Positions 1-10,737 of a DNA stretch of 64,000 bases are shown here, in pieces. Location: the NCBI RefSeq assembly GCF_964656455.1, contig NC_135717.1:144846308-144910307 (forward strand), given 5' to 3'. The position numbers and the translations under genes were made by a program. The stretch comes from Halichoerus grypus. Taxonomy: Eukaryota > Chordata > Mammalia > Carnivora > Phocidae. The notes under the pieces were generated by a model. The model was not told the origin of the DNA, made no database searches, and worked only from the letters and a program-made list of their open reading frames with translations. Each line of letters begins with the position of its first letter. Position 1 is the stretch's first letter.

Positions 1-174
1 AGTGAACAAATACAAAAATAAATATTGACAACTTTTTAAAAGTTCTCTGAAGAAATAATAGTCTAATGAGGGAGAATAAAGAAATTGAAAGTAGAAGGTC
101 ATCAGGAAAGCATAATTTGTCAAATAAAAATTATTTTTTAAAAAAAGGCATGAAAAGAACTGGAAGGAGACCCT
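1..174. other. AT-rich unique sequence, no feature seen
   Basis: AT-rich sequence with short A and T runs. No repeat family or coding frame was recognised. Confidence 0.5.
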
Positions 175-345
175 TGAGGATAGAGCCGAAAAGCACATAG
201 CCTGTAATGCAGGCAAGAGCTTGATGTGTTCTCTCATGTGACAGAGGATGGTGTGGCACACAGCAAAGAAAGAGGGAGGATGGGAGAGAGCTAGCCCAGG
301 CAGAGCCTTGTAGGAGCTGCTAAGAAGTTTGTATTATTTTGAATT
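175..345 (+). mobile_element. Old interspersed mammalian repeat, unnamed
   Basis: The stretch GCCTTGTAGGAGCTGCTAAG followed by AAGTTTGTATT matches a widespread eutherian repeat remembered as 'ggccttgtaggccatgctaaggagtttggact'. Purine-rich text upstream fits the same repeat. I recognise the sequence but not its database name. A related piece lies at 12.6-13.7 kb. It is strongly decayed and has no coding content. Confidence 0.45.
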
Positions 346-1169
346 TTCAATAGAAAAATATGATGCTTTTAGTAAACTGTTTTTTGCATTTGCTATATAA
401 CAAAATATATCTGATAGTCCCTCATATATGATGATATGCATATTTAAAAAGCAATACTCATTTTTGTCTATAAAACTGGAAATATGTATCCAGAATTTGC
501 AAAAGAGATTGTGACATACAATTTTAACCATTTCCAAGTGAGTTTGGGTCTCTATGCCTTAATATTTTAAACAACTCATTATAAATGCTCATAAATAAAT
601 AAGAAATTTCAAATATAAAATTCCAGAGTATTCATTTTAACATTTATTTCTGTAAAATGATTTATGTCCATGGATGTCTACTATAGAATATGCACTGAAT
701 TTTTAGTGAAATGAAGTTCCCACTTTACTCAGGAGTAGTATTTTATGAAAAAAACCTTTTTCTTTGCTACTCTTTCACTTTTTAATTATTATTTTGTTGT
801 TGTATAAGTATGGATCTGTATATTCTTTTTTTAAAAATAAATAGAATTCACTTACATCATTATTCATTTTGAAGCTCACATTTAGTCAGTGAGAGCTATT
901 TAATCTGATTTCTGTGTGGGTTAGCCGGATTTCCATTAGTCTGGGAGCATTTTCTGACTTTCTTGGACAATTAGGTAGTCAGCTTACTTTCCAATTGCCC
1001 TGTCCCAGACCTGAAGCCAGTCATTTCTACAAGAAGCACTTGTGGGTTTGCTTGTTGGTTGGTTGGTTTTGTTTTGTTTTGTTTTTGTTAGGGAATAGTT
1101 TCTGAAGTGGGCATGAAATGTGGTCATTGCTAATCAGCTTTTCTGTATTTTAAGAATGAGTTGACCCCA
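346..1169. other. AT-rich unique sequence, no gene seen
   Basis: No recognisable repeat or exon. A short GGTTGGTTGGTTTTG/TTTTG run lies near 1057-1087. Frames of 60-70 codons occur on both strands, but they lack sequence character and look random. Confidence 0.5.
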
Positions 1170-2030
1170 ATGCCTCCAACTTCAGTTCAACATCATTCCT
1201 CCCTCCCCTTCTTTCCCAGAGGAAAATTTATTTCCACTCTTTATCTAGAGTAAGAACAATTGCTCCTAAGAATATAAGTATGTTTACTCATTCACTTATT
1301 ACTCCTATAAACAAATTTAACTTTTGAGGTGCATGATAATAACATGGTTCAAAATTCAAAACTGTGGCAAATGGTATATTCACAAAAGTTGAATTCACTT
1401 TATTACTTTCAACTCATCTCCTGTAAGTAACTATTTTTATTAGTTTTAAAGGTTATTATTCTTACATAAAATTTTTCCAAAATGTAGCTTTATTTTTATT
1501 TCTTATGTAAAAAAATAACATATTCTGTTACACATTTTTTAACTTAGTAATATATCCTAAAAAGTATTCCTTCTAAGTTCATAGATTTTTCTTATATTTT
1601 TTTACAGCTGTATAGTATTCTAATGACTAGATATATCTCTTTTTCCCAGTCACTAATCTACATATGCTATTAGATTATTTCCAGCATATTGCTATTAAAA
1701 TTGCATTTGTGCATCCATTTTTGTTGTTGATATTATGTCATTGTTTATTTTTAAATTAGTGAATGTGTATCTTCAGGAAAAATTCCTATAGAAATGAGAT
1801 TTCTGGGGGAAGGGCCAAAAAAATGTGCTTCATAACATTTTTTACAGATTCTCTCAATAGGGATTGCATCATCGTTCACTTGAAATACATGAATTTTTAC
1901 AATCTTGTCAGTCTTGCCTTGTTTAATCAAGCTTTTGGCATTTTGCCACTGTAAAAGGTGAAAAATATCCATCTCAAAGTAGTTTTAATTTACATTTATC
2001 TTAGTATAAGTGAAGTCAAACAACTTTATA
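1170..2030 (-). mobile_element. Old L1 (L1ME-like) 3' region, antisense
   Basis: Read on the plus strand this follows the antisense 3' part of an old L1: ATGGTTCAAAATTCAAA, then TTTACAGCTGTATAGTATTC, the 'cagtcactaat ... ggattatttccag' segment, and AAATTCCTATAGAAATGAGATTTCTGGG. Those blocks correspond to the end of ORF2 and the 3' UTR. Many substitutions and indels break every frame, so it is an ancient, dead copy. The subfamily is from memory. Confidence 0.65.
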
Positions 2031-2129
2031 AATAACTTTATGTATATTTGAGGGTTAAGTATGGCAGTTTATTTCTTTTGTCTGTTTTTCTAATACATTT
2101 TTCACTTTCAGTCCCTCCATTATTTTGAT

Positions 2130-2620
2130 ATTGTTTATTTTTACATTGAGATATAATTTATAATTATATTGAGATATACAATGAAATAGCCAAGTCTTAC
2201 TCATAGAGTTTGGAAAACTTAACTAATACTAATACTAATACTAATACTAATACATTGAAGTAACCATCACTTCAGTCAAGATAAGGAAAATTTTCCTGCT
2301 TCCTCATGCTCCAGATTATATCTACTACATCTGTTCTGCCAAATCAACTTTTTTGTTTGTTTGTTTTAATATGAAAGTGGGTTGAATTTTATAAAATTAT
2401 TTTGGAAATTTATTTAATTGTTGCATTACAATATCTGCTTTGCTCTACTATTCAGAATGGTCTTGGCTTCAGAGTGACAGTATAACTCACTAGAAAGAAT
2501 AAATTTCACACACATTTCCTTTTCTTTTTTAACAGCTTTGTTGGGGTATAATTCATACACAAAAACTGCACAGGGGCTTCAGTTTCCGGTTATATGTGTT
2601 AAGTCCTCATTCTGCTTGAA
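2130..2620 (-). mobile_element. L1M 3' UTR fragments, antisense
   Basis: Two stretches start like the antisense L1M 3' UTR: CATTGAGATATAATTTATAA near 2145 and TTGTTGGGGTATAATTCATAC near 2540. Between them ACCATCACTTCAGTCAAGATAAGG matches the usual 'accatcaccacaatcaagat' block, followed by 'cctcatgctcc'. They could be the 3' half of the same element as the plus-strand ORF2 remnant to the right (see findings). Confidence 0.55.
2222..2253. repeat. (ACTAAT)n microsatellite
   Basis: Five consecutive ACTAAT units plus a partial one, sitting inside the L1M 3' UTR piece. It probably arose by slippage after insertion. Confidence 0.9.
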
Positions 2621-2989
2621 CAAGTAAAAAGCTAAACAAGCTGAAAAATCAACAACTCTTCTACGATCCTAAAACAAATGAGAACATAAGACAAACTACT
2701 GATTCCAAGATTGGTGAGACAGACAGAAAAATACAGGAGTGACAGGTTTACCTGAGTAGAGATTCATGAGAGAAAATTACCCTGGGAACCAATACCAGAG
2801 TAGGAAAACCTGTGCTGTAATGACTGATGAATTGCTGGAACAATGGACATCCACATGCAAATAACTGAGACACAGACTTTACCCCCTTCAAGAAATTGTC
2901 TCAAAGTAAATCATAGACCTAAATATAAAATGCAAAATTACAAAGCTCTTAGAAAATTACGTAGGATAAAATCTAGATGACTTTGGGTA

Positions 2990-3225
2990 TGGCAATGACT
3001 TTTTATTTATTTATTTTTTTTTAAAGATTTTATTTATTTATTTGAGAGAGGATGAGAGGAGAGAGAGAGCACATGAGAGGGGGGAGGGTCAGAGGGAGAA
3101 GCAGACTCCCTGCCGAGCAGGGAGCCCGATGTGGGACTCGATCCCGGGACTCCAGGATCATGACCTGAGCCAAAGGCAGTCGCTTAACCAACTGAGCCAC
3201 CCAGGTGCCCTGGCAATGATTTTTT
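2990..3225 (-). mobile_element. tRNA-derived carnivore SINE with target duplication
   Basis: A full SINE in antisense: T-rich tail first, then AGATTTTATTTATTTATTTG, purine-rich body, CTCGATCCCGGGACT (B-box side), and GAGCCACCCAGGTGCCC as head. The target duplication is TGGCAATGACTTTT (from 2990) against TGGCAATGATTTTT (from 3211), with one mismatch, so the SINE proper is about 3005-3210. It was inserted in the L1 ORF2 remnant. Confidence 0.93.
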
Positions 3226-3715
3226 AGATATGATGCCAAAGGCTCTATCCATGAAAGAAATAATTGATAATCTGGATTTTATTAAAATTAAAAGTCTGCT
3301 CTGTGAAAGATAGTGCCAAGAAAATGAGACTAGGATAATTTATTTGCAAAAGACACATCTGATAAAGAACTGTTATCCAAAATATACAAAGAACCCTTAA
3401 AACTCAACAAGAAAGCAAACAGCCTAATTAAAAAATGAGCCAAAGATCTTAACAGACACCTCACCAAAGATATACAGATGGCAAATAAACATATGAAAAT
3501 ATGCTCCACATCATATGTCATCAGGGAAATGCAAATTAAAAAATAATGAGACACCAGTACACACCTATTAGAATAGCCATTATCCAGAATACTGACAATA
3601 CCAAATGCTGGTAAGAATGTGAAGCAACAGGAACTCACATTCATTAATGGTGAGATTGCAAAACGGTACAACCATTTGGGAGGACAGCTTGCCACTTTTT
3701 TTTGTTTGTTTTTAT

Positions 3716-3945
3716 AAAACTAAACATACTGGGACGCCTGGGTGGCTCAGTCAGTTAAGCGTCTGCCTTCGGCTCGGGTCATGATCCCAGAGTCCTGGGA
3801 TCGAGTCCCGCATGGGGTTCCTTGCAGCAGGCAGCCTGCTTCTCCCTTCTACTCCTCACCCACCCCCACTCATTCTCTCTCTTTCTCTTTCTCTGACAAA
3901 TAAATACATAAAATCTTAAAAAAAAAAAAAAAAACTAAACATACT
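3716..3945 (+). mobile_element. tRNA-derived carnivore SINE with 15-bp target duplication
   Basis: Head GGGACGCCTGGGTGGCTCAG starts at 3731 and the A-tail ends near 3930. The flanking duplication AAAACTAAACATACT occurs at 3716-3730 and 3931-3945, identical. The left copy follows TTTTTAT, a typical TT/AAAA L1 endonuclease target. This is the second SINE inside the same old L1. Confidence 0.95.
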
Positions 3946-4270
3946 TTTATCATAAGATCCATCATTCATGATCCTTGGTATTTATTTACACAAGGGAGTT
4001 GAAAACATTTCCACACAAAAACCTGTCCATGATGTTTACTTCATTCGTAATTAACAAAACTTGGAAGCAAACAATATTCCCTTTTGAAGGTGAATGGATA
4101 AACAACTGTGGTAAAATTCCAGACAATGGAATATTATTCAATACTAAAAAGAAATGAGTTATCAAACCATGAAAAGGCATGCGGGACGCTTAAATGAATA
4201 TAACTAAGTGAAAGAAGCCAGTCTGAAAAAGCTACATACTATATGATTTCAACTATCCATTATAAATAGG

Positions 4271-4589
4271 AGCATGCATTTAATTCTGATCTGACTCCCA
4301 GGGCATAAAAAAGTCCTCCCAAACTTTTTCACATCACAGCACACATAGAAAAAGATAATAAAAGTATGGTACACAGAAGTGATGAGAAGGCTAAGTAAGA
4401 TTGGTTCTGGCTGAACCCTACTGTGTTTCAAGTGTTTGATCATCAACCTGAATACTGCTAGTAGAGTTAAACTGGTGGTAATTACATTTTGTATATTTAT
4501 TATTTTTACTTTAACCTAATAATATTGAAATAAATTTTACATGATGATTATACATTTTTTCATATTAGTATCTTTTAATAATGAATAAT
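4271..4589. other. Unassigned sequence
   Basis: No element recognised. Around 4290-4450 base composition is more balanced ('acatcacagcacacatag') and could be an old repeat, but I cannot name it. Confidence 0.4.
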
Positions 4590-5455
4590 TATTTTTGCAA
4601 TTTTATATTTTGAACATCTATATTCAGAAGATTGGCCAATAGTTTTATTTATTTGTTGGTTGGTTGGTTGGTCAGTTTGTTATTGGTATTCTTTTTGTTT
4701 TAGAGAAATTTATGTCAGGAGTATGTAGTTCCTGTAAACTGTTTTGGGTAGGTGTCCACGTTTTTGTTTTAGTTTTTTCCTACAGAATATTTTATAAAAA
4801 ATGAAAATGATCTTTTTCTTGAATGCTTGCTAAAATCTTCTTAAAAACTGCCTTGGCACTGTCTCTCTTTATAGGTAGAAAATTTACAACCTTTTTATAT
4901 CGACTGCGGTTATTGATCTCTTGAGGTACTATGCTTGTTTCTGAGCCAGTTATAAAAATGTATTTTTTCCCCAGAAAATTGACCATTTTGTCTGTGTTGT
5001 CAAATTTATTGCCATAAAGTTGAACACAGTGTTCACTTATTATTTTATCTCTCTTGCTTAAATCTTTAGTTATGTGCTTTTTTGTTCCCAAAATTGCTTG
5101 TATATGCTTTCCCCTTTTTCTCTTTTCTTTTCCTTTCTTTTCTAATCATACTTAACATAGATTTGCTGATTCAATAGTGTTTGTAAAGAGTAGGAATTTT
5201 TAATTAATAGACTATATAATGGTTTTTCTGGTTCATTAATTCTGGCTTTGTCTATAGCAATCACTCTCTTCTAACTATTTTGTCCTTTTAATTTAAAAAG
5301 ATAAACTTTTAACACTATGTATTTTCCTGTGAGTATTCTCTTGGCTCTTTCCAAGTGTTTTCATATGTATTTGTTTCTTCTTTCTTATAATATTGCTTGC
5401 CTTTAGACAATTGGTTCTTCCAGGACCCATGTTTGCCTTTATATTGTTAATTTCT
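4590..5455 (-). pseudogene. Decayed L1 ORF2 N-terminal/RT-start region, antisense
   Basis: The minus strand has an open stretch at 4792-5091 whose translation contains EHCVQLYGNKFDNTDKM followed by NFLGKKY. It lines up with the L1 ORF2 segment between the endonuclease and the reverse transcriptase ('EYYEQLYANKLENLEEMDKFL'). Downstream KKVVNFLPIKRDSAKAVFK mirrors the 'VINSLPTKKSPGPDGF' motif, but the conserved SPGPDG core is lost. Plus-strand text at 5170-5450 resembles antisense ORF2 further upstream. It is a relic and does not encode an active enzyme. Confidence rests on the ordered partial matches. Confidence 0.6.
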
Positions 5456-5720
5456 TATGTTAACTGAATTTTATCTCTATTCACTAAAGCCTTTTTATAT
5501 AAAGGGATATGGTGCTGCCAGGTTTCACATGAATGATTCAATAGGGGGTCAAGTTCAACTGCTGCTGTTTAAAATGAGCCAGTGTCACATCTGGGACAGG
5601 AACCGAATTCTCCCTCCTGAGTGTCAGGGGTCATCTTGGACATTGCTCTTTCTTTCTAGTGCATTATTTCACACTGCTTATTGCTCCCAACTTTCATTTT
5701 ATCTCTTTATGATCCTTCAA
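5456..5720. other. Unassigned sequence
   Basis: Mixed composition with no repeat or exon recognised. A 97-codon plus-strand frame starts at 5457 but shows no protein-like pattern. Confidence 0.4.
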
Positions 5721-5927
5721 ATGAAGGATCCATTTCTTTTTTGTTTTTAACATTTTATTTATTTGAGAGAGAGAGAGTAAGAGAGAGCACAAGCAGGGTA
5801 AGGGCAGAGGGAGAGGCAGACTCCCCGCTGAGTGGGCCTTGATCCCAAGACTCTGGGATCATGACCTGAGCTGAGGGCAGATGCTTAACCGACTGAGCTA
5901 CCCAGGCGCCCCATGAAGGATCCATTT
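5721..5927 (-). mobile_element. tRNA-derived carnivore SINE with 15-bp target duplication
   Basis: Antisense SINE at 5736-5912: T-rich side, TTTGAGAGAGAGAGAG, TGATCCCAAGACTCTGGGAT, GACTGAGCTACCCAGGCGCC. Target duplication ATGAAGGATCCATTT occurs at 5721-5735 and 5913-5927 without mismatch. Confidence 0.95.
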
Positions 5928-5984
5928 TTTATTTTACATTGTAATTGTACATTGTAAATAGACTGATAGATTGGTTGGTCAATA

Positions 5985-6056
5985 GCTGTATGTGTATGTG
6001 TATATGTACATGGTGCATGTATATGTGTATGTGTGAATGCTTATGCATACATGTGT
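5985..6056. repeat. (TG/TA)n-rich low-complexity tract
   Basis: Degenerate alternation of TGTATG, TGTATA and TGCATG units with Z-DNA-like purine-pyrimidine alternation. It is an imperfect old microsatellite. Confidence 0.75.
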
Positions 6057-6789
6057 ATTTTATTTTAATCAGCCATTCAAATGCCTATATTATAGAGTGG
6101 TAAATTTTGAGAATTGAGGGGCTTAAGATATATATAATACATTTAATTTATTTCCTGTATTCTGAACCAGTTGAGAGATAGATAAAGGGTATGGAAGTCA
6201 AAATATCAAATTTCAGGAGTTGGGAATTATGTACTTAAGGTGCACAAGCACTATGATTCTATCACTGAATTTAACAGCATTATTCCTCCACCCAAACACA
6301 TAGTACTAGAAAAACACTGTCCATTCTCCATAGAAAAGAGAATATCTAGAGAAGCAAAACAGCTAGTGTGCTTTCTGTAGGTAGGCAGATCTGAAGACAG
6401 GGGAAAGAGAAAGACCTGAAATGCATATTCCTAGTTTTTATGCACCATTTACCATTCAGATAGTTTATTCCTCCTACTAAGGGGAAGGGTGGGTGAGCAG
6501 CAAAAGGGCATCCAGTACATCCAGTACTGTCCCGTAACATCCAGTACCAAGACAGTACCTGGACATTTGAGAAACTGAGAAGAAATATTTTTCTCTCTCC
6601 TTTCAATGAATCTTAGGTTCAAAGCAGCTGAGAGCTAATAGAGGCAATAAAACATCTAAGTCATTGGTTAGCAGTAAGTGGTGGATTTACAGGAAAACAT
6701 CAGAGGAGTTTTATCAACATGCATCTCCAGTGGCCTTGATTCAGACTTCTGATCCAAGAAGACCTATTGATGAGTTTAATAAGAGTAGC
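6057..6789. other. Non-repetitive sequence, nothing supported
   Basis: Nothing recognised apart from a local CATCCAGTAC echo near 6510-6546 (three copies with spacing). An 86-codon minus-strand frame at 6346-6606 has no recognisable motif. Confidence 0.45.
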
Positions 6790-6905
6790 TAACATTTGTT
6801 AAGTGTTTAGGAAACTAATGCTCATCAGTTAGGAATGACTTATCTAAGGCTGTTTAGCAATATGTGATTAAATGAGGATTAGAATATAAAAGCCTCAGGA
6901 TTTAA
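6790..6905 (+). mobile_element. MIR-type SINE remnant
   Basis: AGTAGCTAACATTTGTTAAGTG is the MIR start ('agctaacatttattgagcgc'). It is followed by a decayed core with 'cttatctaaggctgtttagca' corresponding to 'aacttgcccaaggtcacacagc'. Ancient, with many substitutions. Confidence 0.6.
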
Positions 6906-6974
6906 CTAAAAAACTGTCTTATCATTGCCTCTCATTGCCCAGACAAATATGGTTTTTTTTTTGAAGCTAATTTG

Positions 6975-7110
6975 TAACTTTTTATAGTCATGGATGGTAA
7001 CTACACTTATCATGGTAAGAATTTTGTACTTCATATAAGTGTTCAATCACTGTGAAATTAATATAATATTGTATGTCAATTATATTTTAATTAAAAATAA
7101 AAGAATAATA
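6975..7110 (+). mobile_element. L1M 3' terminal fragment
   Basis: Contains 'gatggtaactacacttatcatggtaa' and 'gtgaaattaatataatattgtatgtcaattatattttaattaaaaataaaa', the usual end of old L1M elements ('gaaactaatataatgttatatgtcaattatatctcaataaaaa'). No coding part remains. Confidence 0.7.
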
Positions 7111-8004
7111 ATAGGAGCTATCTGACAGCTATTTGAGGATTAAATGAGATAATGTTGTACATGAAGTACAGTATCTGATACCCTTGGTAACTCTCAATTA
7201 TTTCACCTGAAAAATGTAGGACAATTTATTTCAGTAATAATCTAGGCCTAAGAATGTCCTTGTTTGGATTACTGAAACAGTTATGAAAAATAGTGGGAAG
7301 GAGGAAGGGAAATGGAGAACTCATATGGTGCTGTATGGAAAAATGATAAAGATAACAAAAAGGAGATGAAACAAAAGGAAGTTAGCTCCAAGGTCCTAGC
7401 CCAAGATTTGGAGAATACAGTGGCTATCCAAAAATAATTTGGTAGTCAAAATATGACATTCAGTTTGATACCGAACTAAATAAGCATTGTCAAATCTTGC
7501 ATTTGTTGAATTATTGTGTAAAAAAGATAAAATGAGAAGAATGAGACACAGAAAAAAAAATTAACCAAGAAAGCATAGAGTTTCAAGGAGTAGGTTTTTA
7601 ATAGATGAGAGCCAAAGTGATGAAGGAAGATGAGAACTAAAATTTCTATGGCATTTTTTTAAGGAGTTTATTGGTAAGATTTGCTTGAACAGGTATTATA
7701 TCAGAAGACTGCAAGAGACTGAGAAGAGCCTGTATGTAAAAGAAGTGGATAGCACCTTCTTCCTGCATCTTTTACACATAAGTGATGTACTCATGAATAG
7801 CCGATGACATACTTTGAGTTATTTTCCTTTTAGTGGCAGTACATTTTGTTGAGTCATGTATATTTTCTTCATAATGAAACTTTATCTTTACTGAGAGCAT
7901 GTGTTTTGTAAGGTAATTTCCTATGAATAGCATCAATCAATAATCTAGCTTGTTCTGGAGTTTTTTGATAATCACTTGGCTTGGATGTAGCCAGAAGAGC
8001 TAGT
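7111..8004. other. Non-repetitive sequence, nothing supported
   Basis: Purine-rich patches (7270-7400 and 7540-7650) but no motif, exon or repeat that I can name. Confidence 0.45.
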
Positions 8005-8015
8005 ACTTTCTTTTC

Positions 8016-8092
<77 letters not shown>

Positions 8093-8168
8093 TTTCTTTC
8101 TTTTTCTTTCTTTCTTTCTCTCTCTCTTTCTTTTCTTTTCTTTCTTTCTCTTTTTCTTTCTTTTTTCA
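8005..8168. repeat. (TTTC)n microsatellite, long
   Basis: About 160 bp of TTTC units. It is nearly pure from about 8015 to 8090, then interrupted by TTTTTC, CTCTCTC and TTTTC variants. It produces artificial Phe/Ser or Lys/Glu/Arg frames on both strands. It is strand-asymmetric polypyrimidine DNA and likely polymorphic. Confidence 0.97.
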
Positions 8169-8439
8169 TAGATAGCATTTTTACAAAAAGACACTTCTCA
8201 TAAGTAATCTGATTAATACTGTTTGGTTGTCCCTTCCAGGAGTGATTTGTGACAGTTGGTGTGATAATGAATTTTCATCAAGAAAATTTTAGGTGAAATA
8301 AGATAAAGAATAGTAAATTTCACAAATACATTAAAATACAGGATTTAACTAAACTGTCTTGTGCTATCACAAGATATATGTATTATAAGTTTGGCACTCC
8401 ACCCAGATCGCCTTAGATATCTTTTATAGTTTGTGTATT
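8169..8439. other. Unique sequence, nothing supported
   Basis: No repeat or coding signature recognised. Confidence 0.4.
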
Positions 8440-8830
8440 TTTCAGAGAAGGGACCCCCAGGCTACTAGAGTGTATTTTCTTGACATTTTCTGAAAGCCAG
8501 ACAGTGCCTGAGAATTTTTTTCTGTCTGGAGCTGCCCGTAACCAATGACTAACAGGCATATGACAGTTTTAAGAAAGACCTGCCTCCTTTGCCTGAGGTC
8601 AGTTAAACTGAGAAGTGAAACTTACACTTCACTGTTCCCCTATGGAATCAGACCTATGCTACCTTCTGCATGACTTAGCTTGAGGTCTCATCCTTGTTTG
8701 GCAACTTCCTGTTTTTTACTCTGTTGCCTACATTTCCCTATTGGTTTTCCCTCAGAACATGTCCTCAATATATCATTAGCAAACTTATCCTCAACTCAGG
8801 AGTCTCTTTCTGGGGAGACTAGCCTAAGAA
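8440..8830 (+). mobile_element. Old LTR (ERVL-MaLR-type), solo
   Basis: The right half matches the end of a common old mammalian LTR: TTGCCTACATTTCCCTATTGG, 'ttttccctcagaacatgtcctcaatatatcattagcaaactt', 'caggagtctctttctggggagactagcctaag'. The remembered consensus is '...ctcagaacacctcctcaataaatcacttgcac ... tctgcttctggggaacccagcctaag'. The polyadenylation signal is decayed (CAATATATC instead of CAATAAATC). The exact subfamily is not known to me. Confidence 0.55.
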
Positions 8831-10154
8831 AATGCTTCATGAGATTTTGGGGATTTACTGTGTAGTATATAAAGCATCTTATAATGAATAAGTTATCCCA
8901 AGGAACTAGGTATCCAAATGAAGTACCTTCAGGCTATTAAAGAGTTAATCATCATAATAATACCTATTTAAAATATTTATTGAGCACCTATTTGTATAAG
9001 GTACTGTTTATGGAATCACCAAAGCAAATGTCATATTCCAAAGTAAGAAGCAAGACTACGGAGGAGGATTTTCAAAGGATGAGTTATAAAAGATTTTAAT
9101 TGTTTTAATGCTTTTCCATATTCACTCACATTTGTGAAGTCTAACGGTATCTGGAGTTAGAGGCTAGAATAGGATTTACCAACAAAGCTATGGTGTCCTC
9201 TGAGTTCCACTTCCCCATCAGAGGAGGAGGGAGTGAAGTTTTAAGAAAACTTGGTGAGCTTGACTAATGCCCTGTGAAGAGTGCACTGGCATTCAACTCC
9301 TATAGAGATATCTAAAGGGAGAGTGATGAAATGACTAGCAGCTTTGACGCACAAGTGATAGAAAAGTAGCTGCTTTGGGTGGCCCACCCTCCCAGAGCTT
9401 GTTGGGATAAAGCATCTGTTTTTACCAAAGACCAGATGTGTGCCATGCTACAAGAGAGTTAGCATGGTTTTGTCTTGGACACCATCCAAGAAAACTGCCT
9501 TGAGGTATAAAAAGATCTCAGCAGAGACATTCGAGATACCACAATAAACTTTAAAGTAGAACAAAGACAAAATGGCTAAAATGTGTAGAGATTCCTTTTC
9601 AAGACATCTTTAGATAACTAACAGCCAGCCTCTCAATGATGGGCAACATCCATAAAATTTTCCAAATTGAAAATTCAATTAAAATACTTTCAAGTCCCCA
9701 AGGCTGATGCTGTATTAGTACAAGACTAAGTTGAGTTATAACATTCCTCTTGCTGCTACATTTTCTCTTTCTTTATAGCAAAACCTTGTAAAGATCAGAA
9801 ACTTTGATTATCATGATAGGAAAGGGCAGATCATCCACTTTTTATGACCCCAGAGGCATCATTCCCATTAAAAAATGTGGGTGCTGTTTCAGAATGTATG
9901 CAGCATAGCAGTTCATGGATAAGAGAAATAGAAGTGTTGGATGGGAAAAGAGAAAAGTGAACTAATCATCTTTCCCAATAGACTTGAATGCTAAAAGGGC
10001 CAGGGAATAATTTATAGCCTAAATTAAGAATGAAAATTTGACAAACACACATGGCTACACAATCAAATGACAATAAACTGAGACTGTGTGTTATGATTTG
10101 GAATGATCAGACTGTTTTTGTTACCTAAGTGCCACCATAAAATTCCTGTGTTTT
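8831..10154. other. Mostly unassigned unique sequence
   Basis: At 8960-9020 'aatatttattgagcacctatttgtataaggtactgttta' looks like an old L2/MIR-class tract. 9150-9560 is more GC-balanced than its surroundings and has a TATAAAAA at 9506 and ACAATAAAC near 9540. It could be an old LTR or unique DNA and I could not place it. No open frame is convincing. Confidence 0.4.
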
Positions 10155-10737
10155 AGTAGGTAACTTCCAAGATGGTCCTCAATGATCTTGTCTACATGTA
10201 TTCATGCCCTTGTGTAATCCTCTCCCTCTGACTTTGAACTAGGTCTGGTGACCCTTTTCTAATGAGTAGAAGTATGGCAAAAGTAATGCACGTCACTATT
10301 GAGATTAGGTTCACAAAGACTGTAAGCTCTGTTAGGCTGGCATTGTTTATCTGACCTTGTGCAGGTTCATTCTAATCAAGCCAGCTACCATGTTAAAAGC
10401 TGTTGCATGAAGAGGCCCATGTAGCAAGAAAGTGAGAGAAGCCTATCGTCAACAGCTTGTGAGACATTTAGGCCTTCTTTTCAACAGCTTGTAAGGAAAT
10501 AAATCCTGTCATTAATAAGTAGAATAAGCTTGGAGATTGATCCACACCCATCAGGTCCACAGATGAGAATATATCACTGACCAGCACCATGATTGCAGCT
10601 TTGTGTCAGACCCAGAGCCTGAAGGCCCAGCTAAGCCATGTCTGGATTCTTGACTCACAGAAACGGCAAGATAATAAACATTGTTATTTTAAGCCACTAA
10701 GTTCTGGGGCAATGTGTTACAAAGCAATAGATAACTA
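10155..10737 (+). mobile_element. Old LTR (MaLR-like), solo
   Basis: The end is diagnostic: ACTCACAGAAACGGCAAGATAATAAACATTG, 'ttattttaagccactaagttctggggcaatgtgttacaaagcaatagataactaaac'. Old mammalian LTRs end '...cagaaactgtgagataataaatg ... taagccactaagttttggggtaatttgttacgcagcaatagataactaa'. Upstream 'ctggtgacccttttctaatgagtagaagtatggcaaaagtaatgc' fits as well. The AATAAA (about 10672) would be the LTR polyadenylation signal. No partner LTR was seen. Confidence 0.7.

Larger units (their letters stand above)
2850..4270 (+). pseudogene. Decayed L1 ORF2 3' region (reverse transcriptase C-terminal part)
   Basis: The plus strand carries hallmarks of the last part of L1 ORF2: AACTCAACAAGAAAGCAAAC, 'aaaaaatgagccaaagatct', 'caccaaagatatacagatggcaaataaacatatgaaaat', 'caggaactcacattcattaatgg' and 'gaatggataaacaactgtgg'. 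Translation would give the 'NKW ... [10 protein letters not shown] ... CSTS' region, but stops and frameshifts make it non-functional. Two SINEs interrupt it (3005-3210 and 3731-3930), so the L1 is older than both. No start or 5' part is present. Confidence 0.75.

Noticed and set aside
3330..3695. 121-codon minus-strand frame
   Set aside because: It is the reverse strand of the L1 ORF2 remnant; antisense L1 often stays open.
4792..5091. Possible cellular gene exon on the minus strand
   Set aside because: The peptide aligns with the L1 ORF2 segment before the reverse transcriptase, so it is an L1 relic.
7972..8194. Lys/Glu/Arg and Phe/Ser frames
   Set aside because: Translation of the TTTC microsatellite on both strands.
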